64,000 nucleotides of DNA from Chloroflexota bacterium (GCA_026707285.1 JAPOXD010000023.1:215012-279011), one strand, 5' to 3'. Counted from the stretch's first letter, positions 34,700 through 42,702 are shown. Made by a program: numbers and translations. The notes: a model not told the origin generated them from the sequence alone.

Positions 34700-34989
34700 G
34701 CGGACTTGGGGTCCTCACCGAGAAAACGTCGTCTTGGACCCCTTCCCCCTTCGAGGGGGAAGGTTGGGATGGGGGTCATCGAGTGATGTTCCAGGCGGGG
34801 CCATTCGGCGCCCTCTCGCGGATGGCTGCGCGCGCCGGCATCACGCGGAATTGTTCAGACCTTCCCTCGACGCCGCGCCCAGACCACGCCGGCGCCATCC
34901 TGCGGGCGCCCATTCTATAAGGTCGACGCCGAAGTCTCTTAACGGCCGTCAGCCCCTAGCCATTCCGGCGCACGCGCCACCATAGATTC
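34700..34989. other. Divergent intergenic region with palindromic repeat
   Basis: No gene is seen here. At 34737-34778 it holds a GC-rich inverted repeat (CCTTCCCCCTTCGAGGGGGA continuing AAGG), a sequence type common as dispersed noncoding palindromes. The rest should contain the promoter of the minus-strand glycan operon, but no convincing -35/-10 pair could be fixed. Confidence 0.55.
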
Positions 34990-35069
34990 GCTGTAGGGTC
35001 ATCCCTTGTGGGCGCCCGGATCTCCTGCCAACAGGACTGGCACGGCGCAGCCACCAGGGCCGCCCCTAC
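34990..35069. repeat. 80-bp inverted pair of REP-like palindromes (REPIN-like) just 5' of the transposase
   Basis: Left half CTGTAGGGTCATCCCTTGTG to GGGCGCCCGG, then a spacer with CTCCTGCCAACAGGA, then the inverted right half CAGCCACCAGGGCCGCCCCTAC. The same layout, length and spacer type recur at 35384-35463 and 35501-35580. This copy is more diverged and ends immediately before the likely ATG of the transposase gene. Confidence 0.85.
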
Positions 35070-35070
35070 C

Positions 35071-35829
35071 ATGGACCGGTGTAGATGCCGCCAAGGGCTT
35101 CAATTGGCCAGGGCTGACCCTCCCGATCAGAGGCACCGTCGTCGCCCGCTCCGACTAGAGGGCTATGACTACTCCCAGACTGGCGTCTACTTTGTGACCG
35201 TTGCCGTGCAAGGCCGGTCGTGTCTCTTAGGCGGCGTGATCGGCGAGGATATGCACCTCAATGCAGCCGGCGAGATGGCCTGTCGGGTCTGGCAAGCATT
35301 GCCTGAGCGATTCCCGAACATTGATCTGGATGCCTTCGTCGTCATGCCCAATCACATTCACGGAATCATCGGCATTGGCATCCGTGTAGGGGCGCCCCTC
35401 GTGGGCGCCCGGTCTCCAATCCAGCAGGACCAGGACAGGGCAGCCACAAGGGCTGCCCCTACAAGTGGAGGTGCCACGCTAGACGATGTCGCCGCCGCGG
35501 CTGTAGGGGCGCCCCTTGTGGGCGCCCAGCCTCCAATCCATCAGGATTCGGACCGGGCAGCCACAAGGGCTGCCCCTACAGGTGGGCGTGTTGCTTTGGG
35601 CGATGTCGTTGGCGCCTACAAGTCACTCGTAACCGTGGAATACATCCGCGGCGTCAAGGAACTCGGCTGGCCGCCATTCGACCGGCGTTTGTGGCAGCGG
35701 AGGTACTACGAGCACGTTGTTCGGAATGAGAATTCACTCAATCACCTCCGTGAGTATGTCCAGGACAACCCTGCTCGCTGGGCGCTTGACCGCGAGAATC
35801 CGCTGGCCCAAAGGCCAGAGGATCCATGA
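35071..35829 (+). CDS. REP-associated tyrosine transposase (RAYT, IS200-like HUH family) with repeats inside the gene
   Basis: A 252-residue HUH single-strand nuclease. LRLEGYDYSQTGVYFVTVAVQ and LDAFVVMPNHIHGIIGIG give the N-terminal strand and the HUH motif (His-Ile-His). LGDVVGAYKSLVTVEYIRG, RLWQRRYYEHVVRNENS and LREYVQDNPARW give the C-terminal part with the catalytic Tyr candidates. Between them lie two in-frame 80-bp inverted repeats, translated as VGAPLVGARSPIQQDQDRAA-TRAAPT and a second similar unit, about 55 residues beyond a compact RAYT. An in-frame GTG at 35008 would start inside another repeat; ATG 35071 is preferred. Possibly active; no flanking terminal repeats of a classical insertion sequence seen. 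Stop overlaps the folK start (ATGA). Confidence 0.85.
   Translation: MDRCRCRQGLQLARADPPDQRHRRRPLRLEGYDYSQTGVYFVTVAVQGRSCLLGGVIGEDMHLNAAGEMACRVWQALPERFPNIDLDAFVVMPNHIHGIIGIGIRVGAPLVGARSPIQQDQDRAATRAAPTSGGATLDDVAAAAVGAPLVGAQPPIHQDSDRAATRAAPTGGRVALGDVVGAYKSLVTVEYIRGVKELGWPPFDRRLWQRRYYEHVVRNENSLNHLREYVQDNPARWALDRENPLAQRPEDP
35384..35463. repeat. REPIN-like 80-bp inverted pair inside the RAYT gene, copy A
   Basis: Starts GTGTAGGGGCGCCCCTCGTG and ends with the inverted arm GGGCAGCCACAAGGGCTGCC-CCTACA. The spacer contains CTCCAATCCAGCAGGA. Stays in frame with the transposase. Confidence 0.9.
35501..35580. repeat. REPIN-like 80-bp inverted pair inside the RAYT gene, copy B
   Basis: Starts CTGTAGGGGCGCCCCTTGTG and ends with GGGCAGCCACAAGGGCTGCC-CCTACA, same length as copy A, with spacer CTCCAATCCATCAGGA. 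In frame. Copies A and B differ at about a dozen positions, so they are not a fresh duplication. Confidence 0.9.
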
Positions 35830-36362
35830 CTCTCCATCCACCCAACGCCCCCCTCCCCGCCCTCCTGGTCCTGGGCTCGAACATGGGCGACCGGATGGGG
35901 CATTTGCGCGTCGCGGTGGCGGGGTTGGGGATGGTTGGACGCATCGACGCCGTGTCGCCGGTCTACGAGTCGCCGCCGGCCGGGCACGTGCACCAGGGAC
36001 CGTTTCTGAACCTGGCGCTGCGGCTCACGACCGCGCTGGGGCCGGTGCGGCTCTTGATGTGGGGCAAGGGCCTGGAATTCGCCGCCGGACGCCGGCCGGG
36101 CATTCCCTACGGCCCGCGTCCGCTAGACGTGGACATCGTGAGCCTGGGCACGCTGGAGATCGCGAACGGCCGCGTGTCCATCCCCCACCCCCGCGTCGCC
36201 GAGCGGCCGTTTATGGTCGCTCCCCTTGCCGACATTGCCCCACGCGAGACGCTGGCGGGCCACGACGCGACGCTGGCCGCGCTCGACCGCCGGCTAGGCC
36301 GCGAGGACCTCACGCCGGTAGCGGTTCCGGACGCCGTCTGGCCCGGGCGGCGGCATGACTAG
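35826..36362 (+). CDS. folK: 2-amino-4-hydroxy-6-hydroxymethyldihydropteridine pyrophosphokinase
   Basis: A 178-residue HPPK of folate synthesis, transferring pyrophosphate from ATP to 6-hydroxymethyl-dihydropterin. Motifs: VLGSNMGDRMGHL near the N-terminus, [23 protein letters not shown] with the metal-binding Asp pair, and IPHPRVAERPFMVAPLADI. The ATG overlaps the transposase stop (ATGA), with AGAGGA three bases ahead; the first functional motif comes 15 residues later, so there is no other start. No other folate gene is adjacent. The position directly behind a mobile-type gene suggests either insertion just upstream or dependence on its transcript. Confidence 0.92.
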   Translation: MTLHPPNAPLPALLVLGSNMGDRMGHLRVAVAGLGMVGRIDAVSPVYESPPAGHVHQGPFLNLALRLTTALGPVRLLMWGKGLEFAAGRRPGIPYGPRPLDVDIVSLGTLEIANGRVSIPHPRVAERPFMVAPLADIAPRETLAGHDATLAALDRRLGREDLTPVAVPDAVWPGRRHD

Positions 36363-36714
36363 CCGAAGTCCTCGACGAAGACCTATGTGTAAACCCTCCG
36401 TCATTCCCGCGGAGCCTGTCCCCGCGAAGGCGGGGAGCCGGAATCCAGTTCGGTCGAATCTGGAGGCGCGCCGGATGCCTGGCGTCGGGCGGGCCTGAGA
36501 CCCGCCCCTACCGAGATTTGCAAAGCTCCCATTCGGGGAAAGGGGACCGGACTGCGACGAAAAGCCGAAATACGTCCTGCGCCGACCAAAGTGACCCACC
36601 ACCAGGAATCGCGCCGGCACACCTTCGGCCTGTGAAATAATCCGCCGCCCCAGCGCCCCTTGAAAGCCCCCTCGCATTCTCACGGAATCGGACCTACCGG
36701 CCGCGCGACGCCGC
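36363..36714. other. Repeat-rich intergenic region
   Basis: No gene seen. At 36394-36450 there is a diverged ATTCCCGCG-type palindrome (CCCTCCGTCATTCCCGC then GCGGGGAGCCGGAATCCAG). At 36487-36511 lies GGGCGGGCCTGAGACCCGCC-CCTAC, ending in the CCTAC foot shared with the REP family. The remainder has lower GC around 36580-36650 and may carry the promoter of the following gene. Confidence 0.6.
36487..36511. repeat. Palindrome GGGCGGGCCTGAGACCCGCC-CCTAC
   Basis: Perfect or near-perfect arms around CTGAG, with the CCTAC foot. Recurs at 60376-60400 with one change in the arm (GGGCGGGTCTGAGACCCGCC). Confidence 0.8.
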
Positions 36715-37680
36715 GTGATCGATGCTATTCATCGCGCGCGGCGTCCTTTGGTGCTGTCGCACCGGGATTCGGACGCCGACAGCCTGGGCTCCGCGCTGGC
36801 GCTCGGCGGCGCCTTTGCCCAGCTTGGCGTGGAACCGGTGCTTGCCGTCCACCGGCCGGACCGCATCGCCCCGCCCCTGAACGAGCTTCCGGGCGCGAGC
36901 GCCGTCGTTCCTCTCAGTCCTGATCTGGTCACGGCGGATCACGACGTGATCTTCGTCGTCGATACCGCCAGCCCCGCGCTCCTGGGCGGCGAGCCAACCA
37001 CGCGTGACGCGCTCTTGAGCAGCCGGCCCGTCGTCAACATCGACCACCACGCCTCCAACCAGCACTACGGCGCCATCAACTACGTGGAGACCGCCGCCGC
37101 GGCAACGGCCGAGGTCTTGTGGGGACTGCTGACGGAGGCCCGCATCCCGCTGACGGCGGACATGGCGACCAATCTGCAAGCGGGCCTGGTCGGCGACACG
37201 CTCGGGTTCCAGATCGCCGACACCTCGCCCCGCACGCTGCGGGCAGCGGCCGGCTTGCTGGAAGCCGGCGGCCCGACACATGGCCTGCCGCGGCGCGTCC
37301 TCAATGCGCGCACCATCGCCGCCACGCGCCTCTACGGGGCCGCCCTGTCGGCGGTGCAGACCACGGCCGACGGTCGCATCGTCTGGACCTGCGTCACCCA
37401 GGCCATGGCGGCCTCGGTGGACGCCAGCGTGCACTACTCCCACGGACTGCCCAATGCCCTGCAGGAAGTCGTAGGCGCGGAGATCGCGGCGGTGTTCTAT
37501 GAGCTCGATCCGGAACGGACCCGCGCCAGCCTGCGATCCACCGGGCGCCCGATCCGCGAAGTCGCCGAGGAGTACGGCGGAGGCGGCCACCAGCTCGCCG
37601 CCGGCCTCACGATTCAGCAGCCGATCGAGGCCGCTCAACGGCTGGTGATTGACCGTCTCCAGGACCTGCTCGGGGCCTGA
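36715..37680 (+). CDS. DHH/DHHA1 phosphoesterase, NrnA-like (oligoribonuclease/pAp phosphatase)
   Basis: A 321-residue DHH-superfamily protein. LVLSHRDSDADSLGSALALG is motif I, VDTASPALLG motif II, NIDHHASNQHYG the DHH motif, AGLVGDTLGFQ motif IV, and the C-terminal GGGGHQLAAGLTI the DHHA1 nucleotide-binding loop. Such proteins degrade short RNAs and pAp, and some act on linear pApA from cyclic-di-AMP. The last role is of interest because a DarA-type cyclic-di-AMP receptor is encoded at 49911. Starts at GTG 36715; stands alone. Confidence 0.9.
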   Translation: MIDAIHRARRPLVLSHRDSDADSLGSALALGGAFAQLGVEPVLAVHRPDRIAPPLNELPGASAVVPLSPDLVTADHDVIFVVDTASPALLGGEPTTRDALLSSRPVVNIDHHASNQHYGAINYVETAAAATAEVLWGLLTEARIPLTADMATNLQAGLVGDTLGFQIADTSPRTLRAAAGLLEAGGPTHGLPRRVLNARTIAATRLYGAALSAVQTTADGRIVWTCVTQAMAASVDASVHYSHGLPNALQEVVGAEIAAVFYELDPERTRASLRSTGRPIREVAEEYGGGGHQLAAGLTIQQPIEAAQRLVIDRLQDLLGA

Positions 37681-37812
37681 ACGCCTGCATCTGAGCACCG
37701 ATGGCGATTGCTAGACTCAGCGGGCGCGCGGTAATGCGGCCCGCGCCATTCCCTGTCCCGTAGTCCGTCCACACGACTCGGTGGGCGGGGGCACGGCCTA
37801 GAGGCGAGGTCG

Positions 37813-38526
37813 ATGCGCAAACGGCTCTCCCGGCTGGCGCCGATCATCATCGTGGGCGTGACGGCATGGCTGCTCGCCGCATGCGGTGACTCCGAGGTCG
37901 TCGCCGAGCCCGCGCCGGAGACCCCAACGCCGACCGTTGTCGCGGTCACGGTGCCCCCGACCGTGCCGCCCACGCCCCCTCCAACGCCCGAGTCCCAGCA
38001 AACACCGACCCGCCAAACGCCAACCGCGTCGCCGCAGAATCGCACCGCCACGCCGCTGCCCACCGCGCCCGTCACGCCGACGGCCGCGCCGCCGTCCACC
38101 CCGTCGCCGGTCGCCACCCCGGCGCCCACCGCGCCGCCACCGTCGGCCAACAGAACTCCGACCGCCATCGTCCCCCCGCCTAACGCGCGAGCCGCCGTGG
38201 GTCGCGTGGACACGGCCGAGGGAGTGGACGGCCTCCAGCGCCCCGTGGGTGAAACCAGCACCTTCGAGCCCAACCAGCGGGTCTACATCGCCGTCGAGTT
38301 CCTCAACGTCAGGGCCGGCGCCGAGCTCGGCTTCTCCTGGGAGGCCGACGAAGGTTGCCGCGGCAGCTACTCCCTGCCGGCCCGCGAGGCCATGCGGCGC
38401 GGCTTCTTTGGGTTCTACATCGACGAGACCGAGTGCCTGGGCCGCTATTTCGTCCAGATCCTGGTGGACGGCGTGGCCCACGCTGGAATCACCTTCTCCA
38501 TCGGAGCCGCCCAGCCCAGCGGTTGA
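37813..38526 (+). CDS. Lipoprotein with long Pro/Thr linker
   Basis: A 237-residue predicted lipoprotein: basic start MRKRLSRLAPIIIVG, hydrophobic core, lipobox LLAAC at about 21-25. Residues ~30-125 are Pro/Thr/Ala-rich (repeats of TPTP, PPTPPP), giving an extended, likely glycosylated wall-spanning linker. The C-terminal ~105 residues form a compact domain with Cys in ADEGCRGSYSL and DETECLGRYF that could pair as a disulfide. I do not recognise this domain. GAGG lies ahead of the ATG. The gene is followed by the sugar-acid dehydratase gene 62 bases on. Confidence 0.75.
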   Translation: MRKRLSRLAPIIIVGVTAWLLAACGDSEVVAEPAPETPTPTVVAVTVPPTVPPTPPPTPESQQTPTRQTPTASPQNRTATPLPTAPVTPTAAPPSTPSPVATPAPTAPPPSANRTPTAIVPPPNARAAVGRVDTAEGVDGLQRPVGETSTFEPNQRVYIAVEFLNVRAGAELGFSWEADEGCRGSYSLPAREAMRRGFFGFYIDETECLGRYFVQILVDGVAHAGITFSIGAAQPSG

Positions 38527-38588
38527 CCCGTGACGCCGCCGATGGTTTGCTGCGTACATCCCCGCTCCCCGACTGCCCGAGGTGCCCC

Positions 38589-39695
38589 GTGAAGGTGACG
38601 CGCGTTTCCGCCGAGGTCTACGCCAAGCCGCATGACCCGCCGATCACCAACGGCAAGTACACCTACACTCACTCCAAGAACGTCGTCGTGCGCATCCAGA
38701 CCGACGAGGGAATCGAGGGCGTCGGCATTTGCGGCGGCTTGGGCCTGCCGTCGGGACGCGACGTGCTGGTCACCGTCATCGAGAACATGTCCGAGGCCGT
38801 CATTGGCGAGGACCCGTTCAACGTTGAGCGCATCTGGGACCGGCTCTACCAGCCCAAGATCTTCGGCCGCAAGGGCTTGACCACGCGCGCGCTCTCGGCC
38901 ATCGACATCGCCCTGTGGGACGTCGTGGCCCGCGCCGTGGGGCAGCCGCTCTACCGGCTGCTGGGCGGCTACACCGACGAGGTGCGCGCCTACATCGCCG
39001 GCGGCTACTACGAGGCCGGTAAGGGCATTCCGGAGCTGCAGGACGAGATGCTCGGCTATGTGGAGCAAGGCGCCAACGCCGTCAAGATGAAGATCGGCGC
39101 GGTGTCGCTGCGCGAAGACGAGCGCCGCGTGGCGGCCGTGCGCGACGCCATCGGCGACGAGGTGGACCTGCTGGTGGACGCCAACAACGCCTACGTCACG
39201 GCCGACGCCGTGCGCATGGCCCGCATCCTCGAAAGCTACGACGCCTTTTGGTTCGAGGAGCCCGTCTCGCCCGACAACATGGCCGGCAGCGCCGCCGTCG
39301 CCAACTCCTCCAGCGTGCCCGTCGCCGCCGGCGAGAACGAGTACACCCGCTGGGGCTTTCGCGAGCTGTTCGAGTCCGACGCCGTGCGCATCGCCAATCC
39401 CGACGCCATGGTCCTGGGCGGCATCACCGAGTACCGCCGCGTCGCCGCCCTGGCCTCGGCCTACGAGATCCCCATCGCCCCGCACGGTCTGCAGGAGATT
39501 CACATCCATCTGCTGGCCGCGTTCCCGTTCCCGCTGATCCTCGAGTACTACAACCCCAACGTCGCGGGACTCAACGAGGTCATGTTCCACGAGAAGCTGG
39601 AACTCACCGACCGCGGCACCGTGATGCTGCCGCAGGGGCCCGGCCTCGGCGTCGAGTTCAACTGGGACGCTCTGCGGCAATACCGCGAGGAGTGA
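38589..39695 (+). CDS. Mandelate racemase/muconate lactonizing enzyme family (sugar-acid dehydratase-like)
   Basis: A 368-residue enolase-superfamily enzyme. Catalytic features in order: VKMKIGAVSL (Lys pair), LLVDANNAY (first metal Asp), FWFEEPV (second metal Glu), AAGENEYTRWG (third metal Glu) and PIAPHGLQEIHIH (catalytic His). This set matches acid-sugar dehydratases such as galactonate or mannonate types, which give 2-keto-3-deoxy acids. The frame extends to 38355, but that is a shadow of the lipoprotein; GTG 38589 gives VKVTRVSAEVY. It overlaps the GNAT gene by GTGA and is close to an HpcH-type aldolase, consistent with a dehydratase-aldolase route. Confidence 0.89.
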   Translation: MKVTRVSAEVYAKPHDPPITNGKYTYTHSKNVVVRIQTDEGIEGVGICGGLGLPSGRDVLVTVIENMSEAVIGEDPFNVERIWDRLYQPKIFGRKGLTTRALSAIDIALWDVVARAVGQPLYRLLGGYTDEVRAYIAGGYYEAGKGIPELQDEMLGYVEQGANAVKMKIGAVSLREDERRVAAVRDAIGDEVDLLVDANNAYVTADAVRMARILESYDAFWFEEPVSPDNMAGSAAVANSSSVPVAAGENEYTRWGFRELFESDAVRIANPDAMVLGGITEYRRVAALASAYEIPIAPHGLQEIHIHLLAAFPFPLILEYYNPNVAGLNEVMFHEKLELTDRGTVMLPQGPGLGVEFNWDALRQYREE

Positions 39696-40588
39696 CGCCC
39701 GACGGGATCGGCGACATCGAGCTGCGTCCCGCCCGTGAGAGCGATATCACCCAGTTCGACCGGCTGTGGGCCGAGGCCGAGCGGGAAGACCCGTCGCCCG
39801 AGGACGATTCCCTGCCGCTCTATGCCCACGAGCTGGCCACCGGCGCCGTCTGGGTCGCCGCGCGCGGCGACCGCGTCGTCGGGATGGCGGCCGCGCTGAT
39901 CCGCGGCCGTGTGGCCGTGCTGGCGGAGCTGGCCGTCTCGGCCGACGTGCAGGACCGCGGCCTTGGACGTCGCCTGCTCGCGGCCGTCATGCCCGCTGAC
40001 GTCCCCGAGCGCTTCACGCTGAGCTCGAGTGACCGGCGCGCCATCGGTCTCTACGCCCGCGTCGGCATGACGCCGCGCTGGCCGATCTACGAGCTGCGCG
40101 CGGAGCAATTCGACCTCCGGTCGCTGGACGGCGGCGTCGATGTCGCGGTGGCCGCCGCGGACGATCCGGCGTTCGTTGCCTGGGACGCCCGCGTCGGCAA
40201 GCGCCATCGACCGCAAGACCTTGCCTTCGTGGCCGACGAGGTGGCCGCGCAGCCGCTGTGGTTCAGGCGCGATGGTGCGACCGTGGGCTACGGCCTGGTG
40301 GCGCAGCGCATGGCGGACGAACCGAAGCAGTCCGGCACGTATGGTCTCGGCCCGCTCGGAGTCGCCGATCTCGCCGACGCCGGCGCCTGCGTGGCCGCCG
40401 CGCTGCGGTGGGCCCGGCCGCGGGCGCGGGCGGTGCGGTTGGACATGCCCGCCCCGCACCCGGCCCTTGCCCAATTGCTCGAAGCCGGATTCCGCATTGT
40501 GGAGGACGACCACGTGTTCTGCTGCAGCAGCGCGGCGACCGCCGCCGACCTGGCGTCATACCTCCCCACCTTCGCCGAGATCTACTAG
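39692..40588 (+). CDS. GNAT N-acetyltransferase (two-domain)
   Basis: A 298-residue acetyltransferase starting at GTG 39692 (GTGA overlap with the dehydratase stop, GAGGA just upstream). The first half has the acetyl-CoA pyrophosphate-binding loop VSADVQDRGLGRRLLAAVM after strand AVLAELAV. The second half (about 160-298) repeats the fold more weakly (TYGLGPLGVADLADAGACVA), ending with DHVFCCSSAATAADLASYLP. Such two-domain GNATs have unknown substrates in most bacteria. It sits between dehydratase and aldolase genes; a direct role in that pathway is not evident. Confidence 0.8.
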   Translation: MTPDGIGDIELRPARESDITQFDRLWAEAEREDPSPEDDSLPLYAHELATGAVWVAARGDRVVGMAAALIRGRVAVLAELAVSADVQDRGLGRRLLAAVMPADVPERFTLSSSDRRAIGLYARVGMTPRWPIYELRAEQFDLRSLDGGVDVAVAAADDPAFVAWDARVGKRHRPQDLAFVADEVAAQPLWFRRDGATVGYGLVAQRMADEPKQSGTYGLGPLGVADLADAGACVAAALRWARPRARAVRLDMPAPHPALAQLLEAGFRIVEDDHVFCCSSAATAADLASYLPTFAEIY

Positions 40589-40669
40589 ACCCACGCCTGG
40601 CGAGCTTCCGGTTCGACCACGCGCGAGCCGTGTGGAACTATCACCCGGTTCGATCCCGTCCCGAGTGCG

Positions 40670-41470
40670 ATGCGACCAAACACACTGCGTGAACTGCTCA
40701 ATGCCGGCCAGCCGTCGGTCGGCACCCACATCCTGGTCTCGTGGCCGGGCGTGGTGGAACTCGTCGGCCAGACCGGCGTCATCGACTACGTGGAGTTCGT
40801 GGGCGAATACGCGCCCTATGACCTCTATTCGCTGGAGAACATCGGGCGGGCCATCGAGCTGTTCGACCACCTCAGCGGCATGATGAAAGTCGAGCAAGAG
40901 CCCCGGACCCACCTCGCCATTCGCTCCATCGGGTCGGGCATCCAGAACATCCTCTTTGCCGACGTGCACTCGGCCGAGGAGGCGGCGGACTGCGTGGCCG
41001 CTGTGCGCGCCGAGACGCCGTCCACCGGCGGGCGCCACGGGGCCGGGTCCCGCCGCGACGTGGGCTACGGATGGGAGAACGCCGGCGGGGGCCAGGCCTT
41101 CGTCCAGGCGCTCGAAGATTCCGTGGTGGCGCTGATGATCGAGAAAGACGGCGCCGTCAGGGACATCGAGAACATCCTCGCCGTCAAGGGCGTCGACATG
41201 ATCCAGTTCGGCCCGGCCGACTACGCCATGAGCATCGATCTTCCCGGCGAATACTGGCATCCCCGCTGTAAGGCGGCGGAGGAGCACATCATCAAGACGG
41301 CGCTCGCCATGGGTAAGCATCCCCGGGCCGAGATCAGCTCGCCCGACCAGGCCAAGTACTACCTGGACCAAGGCGTGCGCCACTTTTCGATCGGCACCGA
41401 CGTCCAGATTCTGCGCGACTGGTGGGCGCAGAACGCGGAGGGCGTGCGGGACGCGATCGCCGGGCACTAG
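40670..41470 (+). CDS. HpcH/HpaI-type aldolase/citrate lyase family
   Basis: A 266-residue class II (metal-dependent) aldolase TIM barrel acting on 2-keto-3-deoxy acids or hydroxy-keto acids with pyruvate as product. Segments: HILVSWPGVVELVGQTGVIDYVEFVGEY near the start, VVALMIEKDGAVRDIENIL with metal-binding Glu, VDMIQFGPADYAMSIDLPG with Asp, and HFSIGTDVQILRDWW at the C-terminus. Follows the MR-family dehydratase and GNAT genes by 81 bases; the two enzymes together would convert a sugar acid to pyruvate and an aldehyde. Substrate length unknown. Confidence 0.87.
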   Translation: MRPNTLRELLNAGQPSVGTHILVSWPGVVELVGQTGVIDYVEFVGEYAPYDLYSLENIGRAIELFDHLSGMMKVEQEPRTHLAIRSIGSGIQNILFADVHSAEEAADCVAAVRAETPSTGGRHGAGSRRDVGYGWENAGGGQAFVQALEDSVVALMIEKDGAVRDIENILAVKGVDMIQFGPADYAMSIDLPGEYWHPRCKAAEEHIIKTALAMGKHPRAEISSPDQAKYYLDQGVRHFSIGTDVQILRDWWAQNAEGVRDAIAGH

Positions 41471-41486
41471 GCCCGAGGCAATCCCG

Positions 41487-42128
41487 GTGCACGCCGTCGT
41501 CGCGCTCGGCGGTGACGCCGATCCAGCCCACGTCCGGCGGGCGCTCGCGCGCGCGCAGCTGGTCATCGCGGCCGACGGCGGCGCCGCCCACGTCGAGGCT
41601 GCGGGCGGCGTCTGCGACGTGATCGTTGGAGATCAGGACTCGGTTCCTGCCGCAAGCCTCGACCGAGCGCGCGCCGCCGGCGCGGACATCCGCGAATTCC
41701 CCGCCGCCAAGGACGCCACGGACGGTGAGCTGGCGGTGCGCGAGGCCCTGAGCCGCGGAGCTACGTCCATCACCATCGTCGGCGCGTTGGGCGGACCGCG
41801 GGTGGATCACCTGCTGGCCAACGTCGGGCTGCTGGCGCACCCGGACCTGCGCGACGTTGACGCCACGATCGAGGACGCCGCGCATCGGATCTGGCTCGTC
41901 GGCGACGCATCGTCCTGGCGCGGCGACGCCGGCGACTGCGTGACCCTGCTCGCCGTCGGCGGCGACGCGCACGGCGTGACCACACAGGGTCTTCGCTACC
42001 CCCTGCGGGACGGTGTGCTCCGGCACGGCTCCAGCCTCGGGGTCAGCAACGAAATGACCGGCCGGGAGGCCGGATTCTCCGTCGTCCGCGGCTCCGTGCT
42101 CGTGATCCACGAACGGCAGTCCGGGTAG
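41487..42128 (+). CDS. thiN: Thiamine pyrophosphokinase
   Basis: A 213-residue enzyme making thiamine diphosphate from thiamine and ATP. Family motifs are clear: VIAADGGAAH near 28-37, VIVGDQDSV, the metal/substrate segment KDATDGELAVREAL, and GGPRVDHLLANVGLL. The C-terminal beta sandwich has SLLAVGG-like strands (VTLLAVGGDAHGVT, LRYPLRDGVLRHG, SNEMTG). Start at GTG 41487, 16 bases after the aldolase stop, so it may be the last gene of that transcript. No TPP riboswitch is visible upstream. Confidence 0.92.
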   Translation: MHAVVALGGDADPAHVRRALARAQLVIAADGGAAHVEAAGGVCDVIVGDQDSVPAASLDRARAAGADIREFPAAKDATDGELAVREALSRGATSITIVGALGGPRVDHLLANVGLLAHPDLRDVDATIEDAAHRIWLVGDASSWRGDAGDCVTLLAVGGDAHGVTTQGLRYPLRDGVLRHGSSLGVSNEMTGREAGFSVVRGSVLVIHERQSG

Positions 42129-42148
42129 GGGCGGTTCGCGAACCGCCC
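42125..42148. repeat. Palindrome GTAGGGGCGGTTCGCGAACC-GCCC
   Basis: Exact reverse complement of the copy inside the GNAT gene at 52070-52093. The GTAGGGG foot is the same as in the REP-like family. Located directly at the thiN stop. Confidence 0.85.
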
Positions 42149-42186
42149 TGGCCAGGTTCTCCCGTTCTCACGGCCTGGCTCTCCTT

Positions 42187-42271
42187 CCCGTCATTCCGAG
42201 CGCCGTGAGTAATCCAAGGACGCTGCGCCTGCTCCCGGCCCCTTAGATTTCTCGCTCCGCTCGAAATGACA
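42187..42271. repeat. Inverted pair GTCATTCCGAGC ... GCTCGAAATGAC
   Basis: Left arm CCCGTCATTCCGAGCGCC at 42187 and right arm TCTCGCTCCGCTCGAAATGAC ending at 42271, an element of about 85 bases. Same unit as in 22046-22090 and 60524-60552. Lies in the gap before the small membrane protein gene. Confidence 0.75.
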
Positions 42272-42372
42272 TGGGAATTCACCATGGAAAAAAGTCCACG
42301 TCCGCAATCTGCGATGTAGAATCTCAGGCCGGTGGGCAATGGCGCCCACCTTGGTGAATCTGGAGGCCGAAT

Positions 42373-42702
42373 ATGGGATCCAGGAAGAAGGTCCTCGTCG
42401 GGACCGCAGTGCTCACCGCCGCCGCCGTCGGGACGCTGCTCGGCATATGGTTATGGCTGCTAGTGTCGCCCATCCTGCCATCTGCCGAAACCGTGTCCAT
42501 CCCCAGCGGCACCGTGACGATCCAGCAATCGGGCGTCACCGCGAGCGGCTTCGCCGAAGGGGTTGCGGCCATGCTGGTGGGCGCGATCTACGTCAGCGCG
42601 GTCGCGGCGATCCTCTGGTTCCTGCTCGCGTTGGCCTGGCGGGCCTTCGTGCACCTCGGGCATCGGCACCGAGAATACGAACGGCGGCATACGGGCGTCT
42701 GA
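42373..42702 (+). CDS. Small membrane protein, unknown function
   Basis: A 109-residue protein with two strong hydrophobic helices, about residues 8-31 (VLVGTAVLTAAAVGTLLGIW) and 64-92 (AAMLVGAIYVSAVAAILWFL), joined by a polar loop rich in Ser/Thr, with a basic C-terminus (HRHREYERRHTGV). A strong ribosome-binding site GGAGG is 8 bases before the ATG. No Cys. No family recognised. It stands alone between a repeat region and the HTH gene. Confidence 0.65.
   Translation: MGSRKKVLVGTAVLTAAAVGTLLGIWLWLLVSPILPSAETVSIPSGTVTIQQSGVTASGFAEGVAAMLVGAIYVSAVAAILWFLLALAWRAFVHLGHRHREYERRHTGV

Noticed and set aside
34990..35580. The two in-gene 80-bp units as a simple tandem duplication
   Set aside because: They differ at about a dozen positions and have 37 unrelated bases between them, and a third diverged unit lies outside the gene, so independent insertion or old duplication fits better.
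34990..35829. A classical insertion sequence or composite transposon around the transposase
   Set aside because: No terminal inverted repeats or target duplications that frame the gene; the palindromes are REP-like and dispersed.
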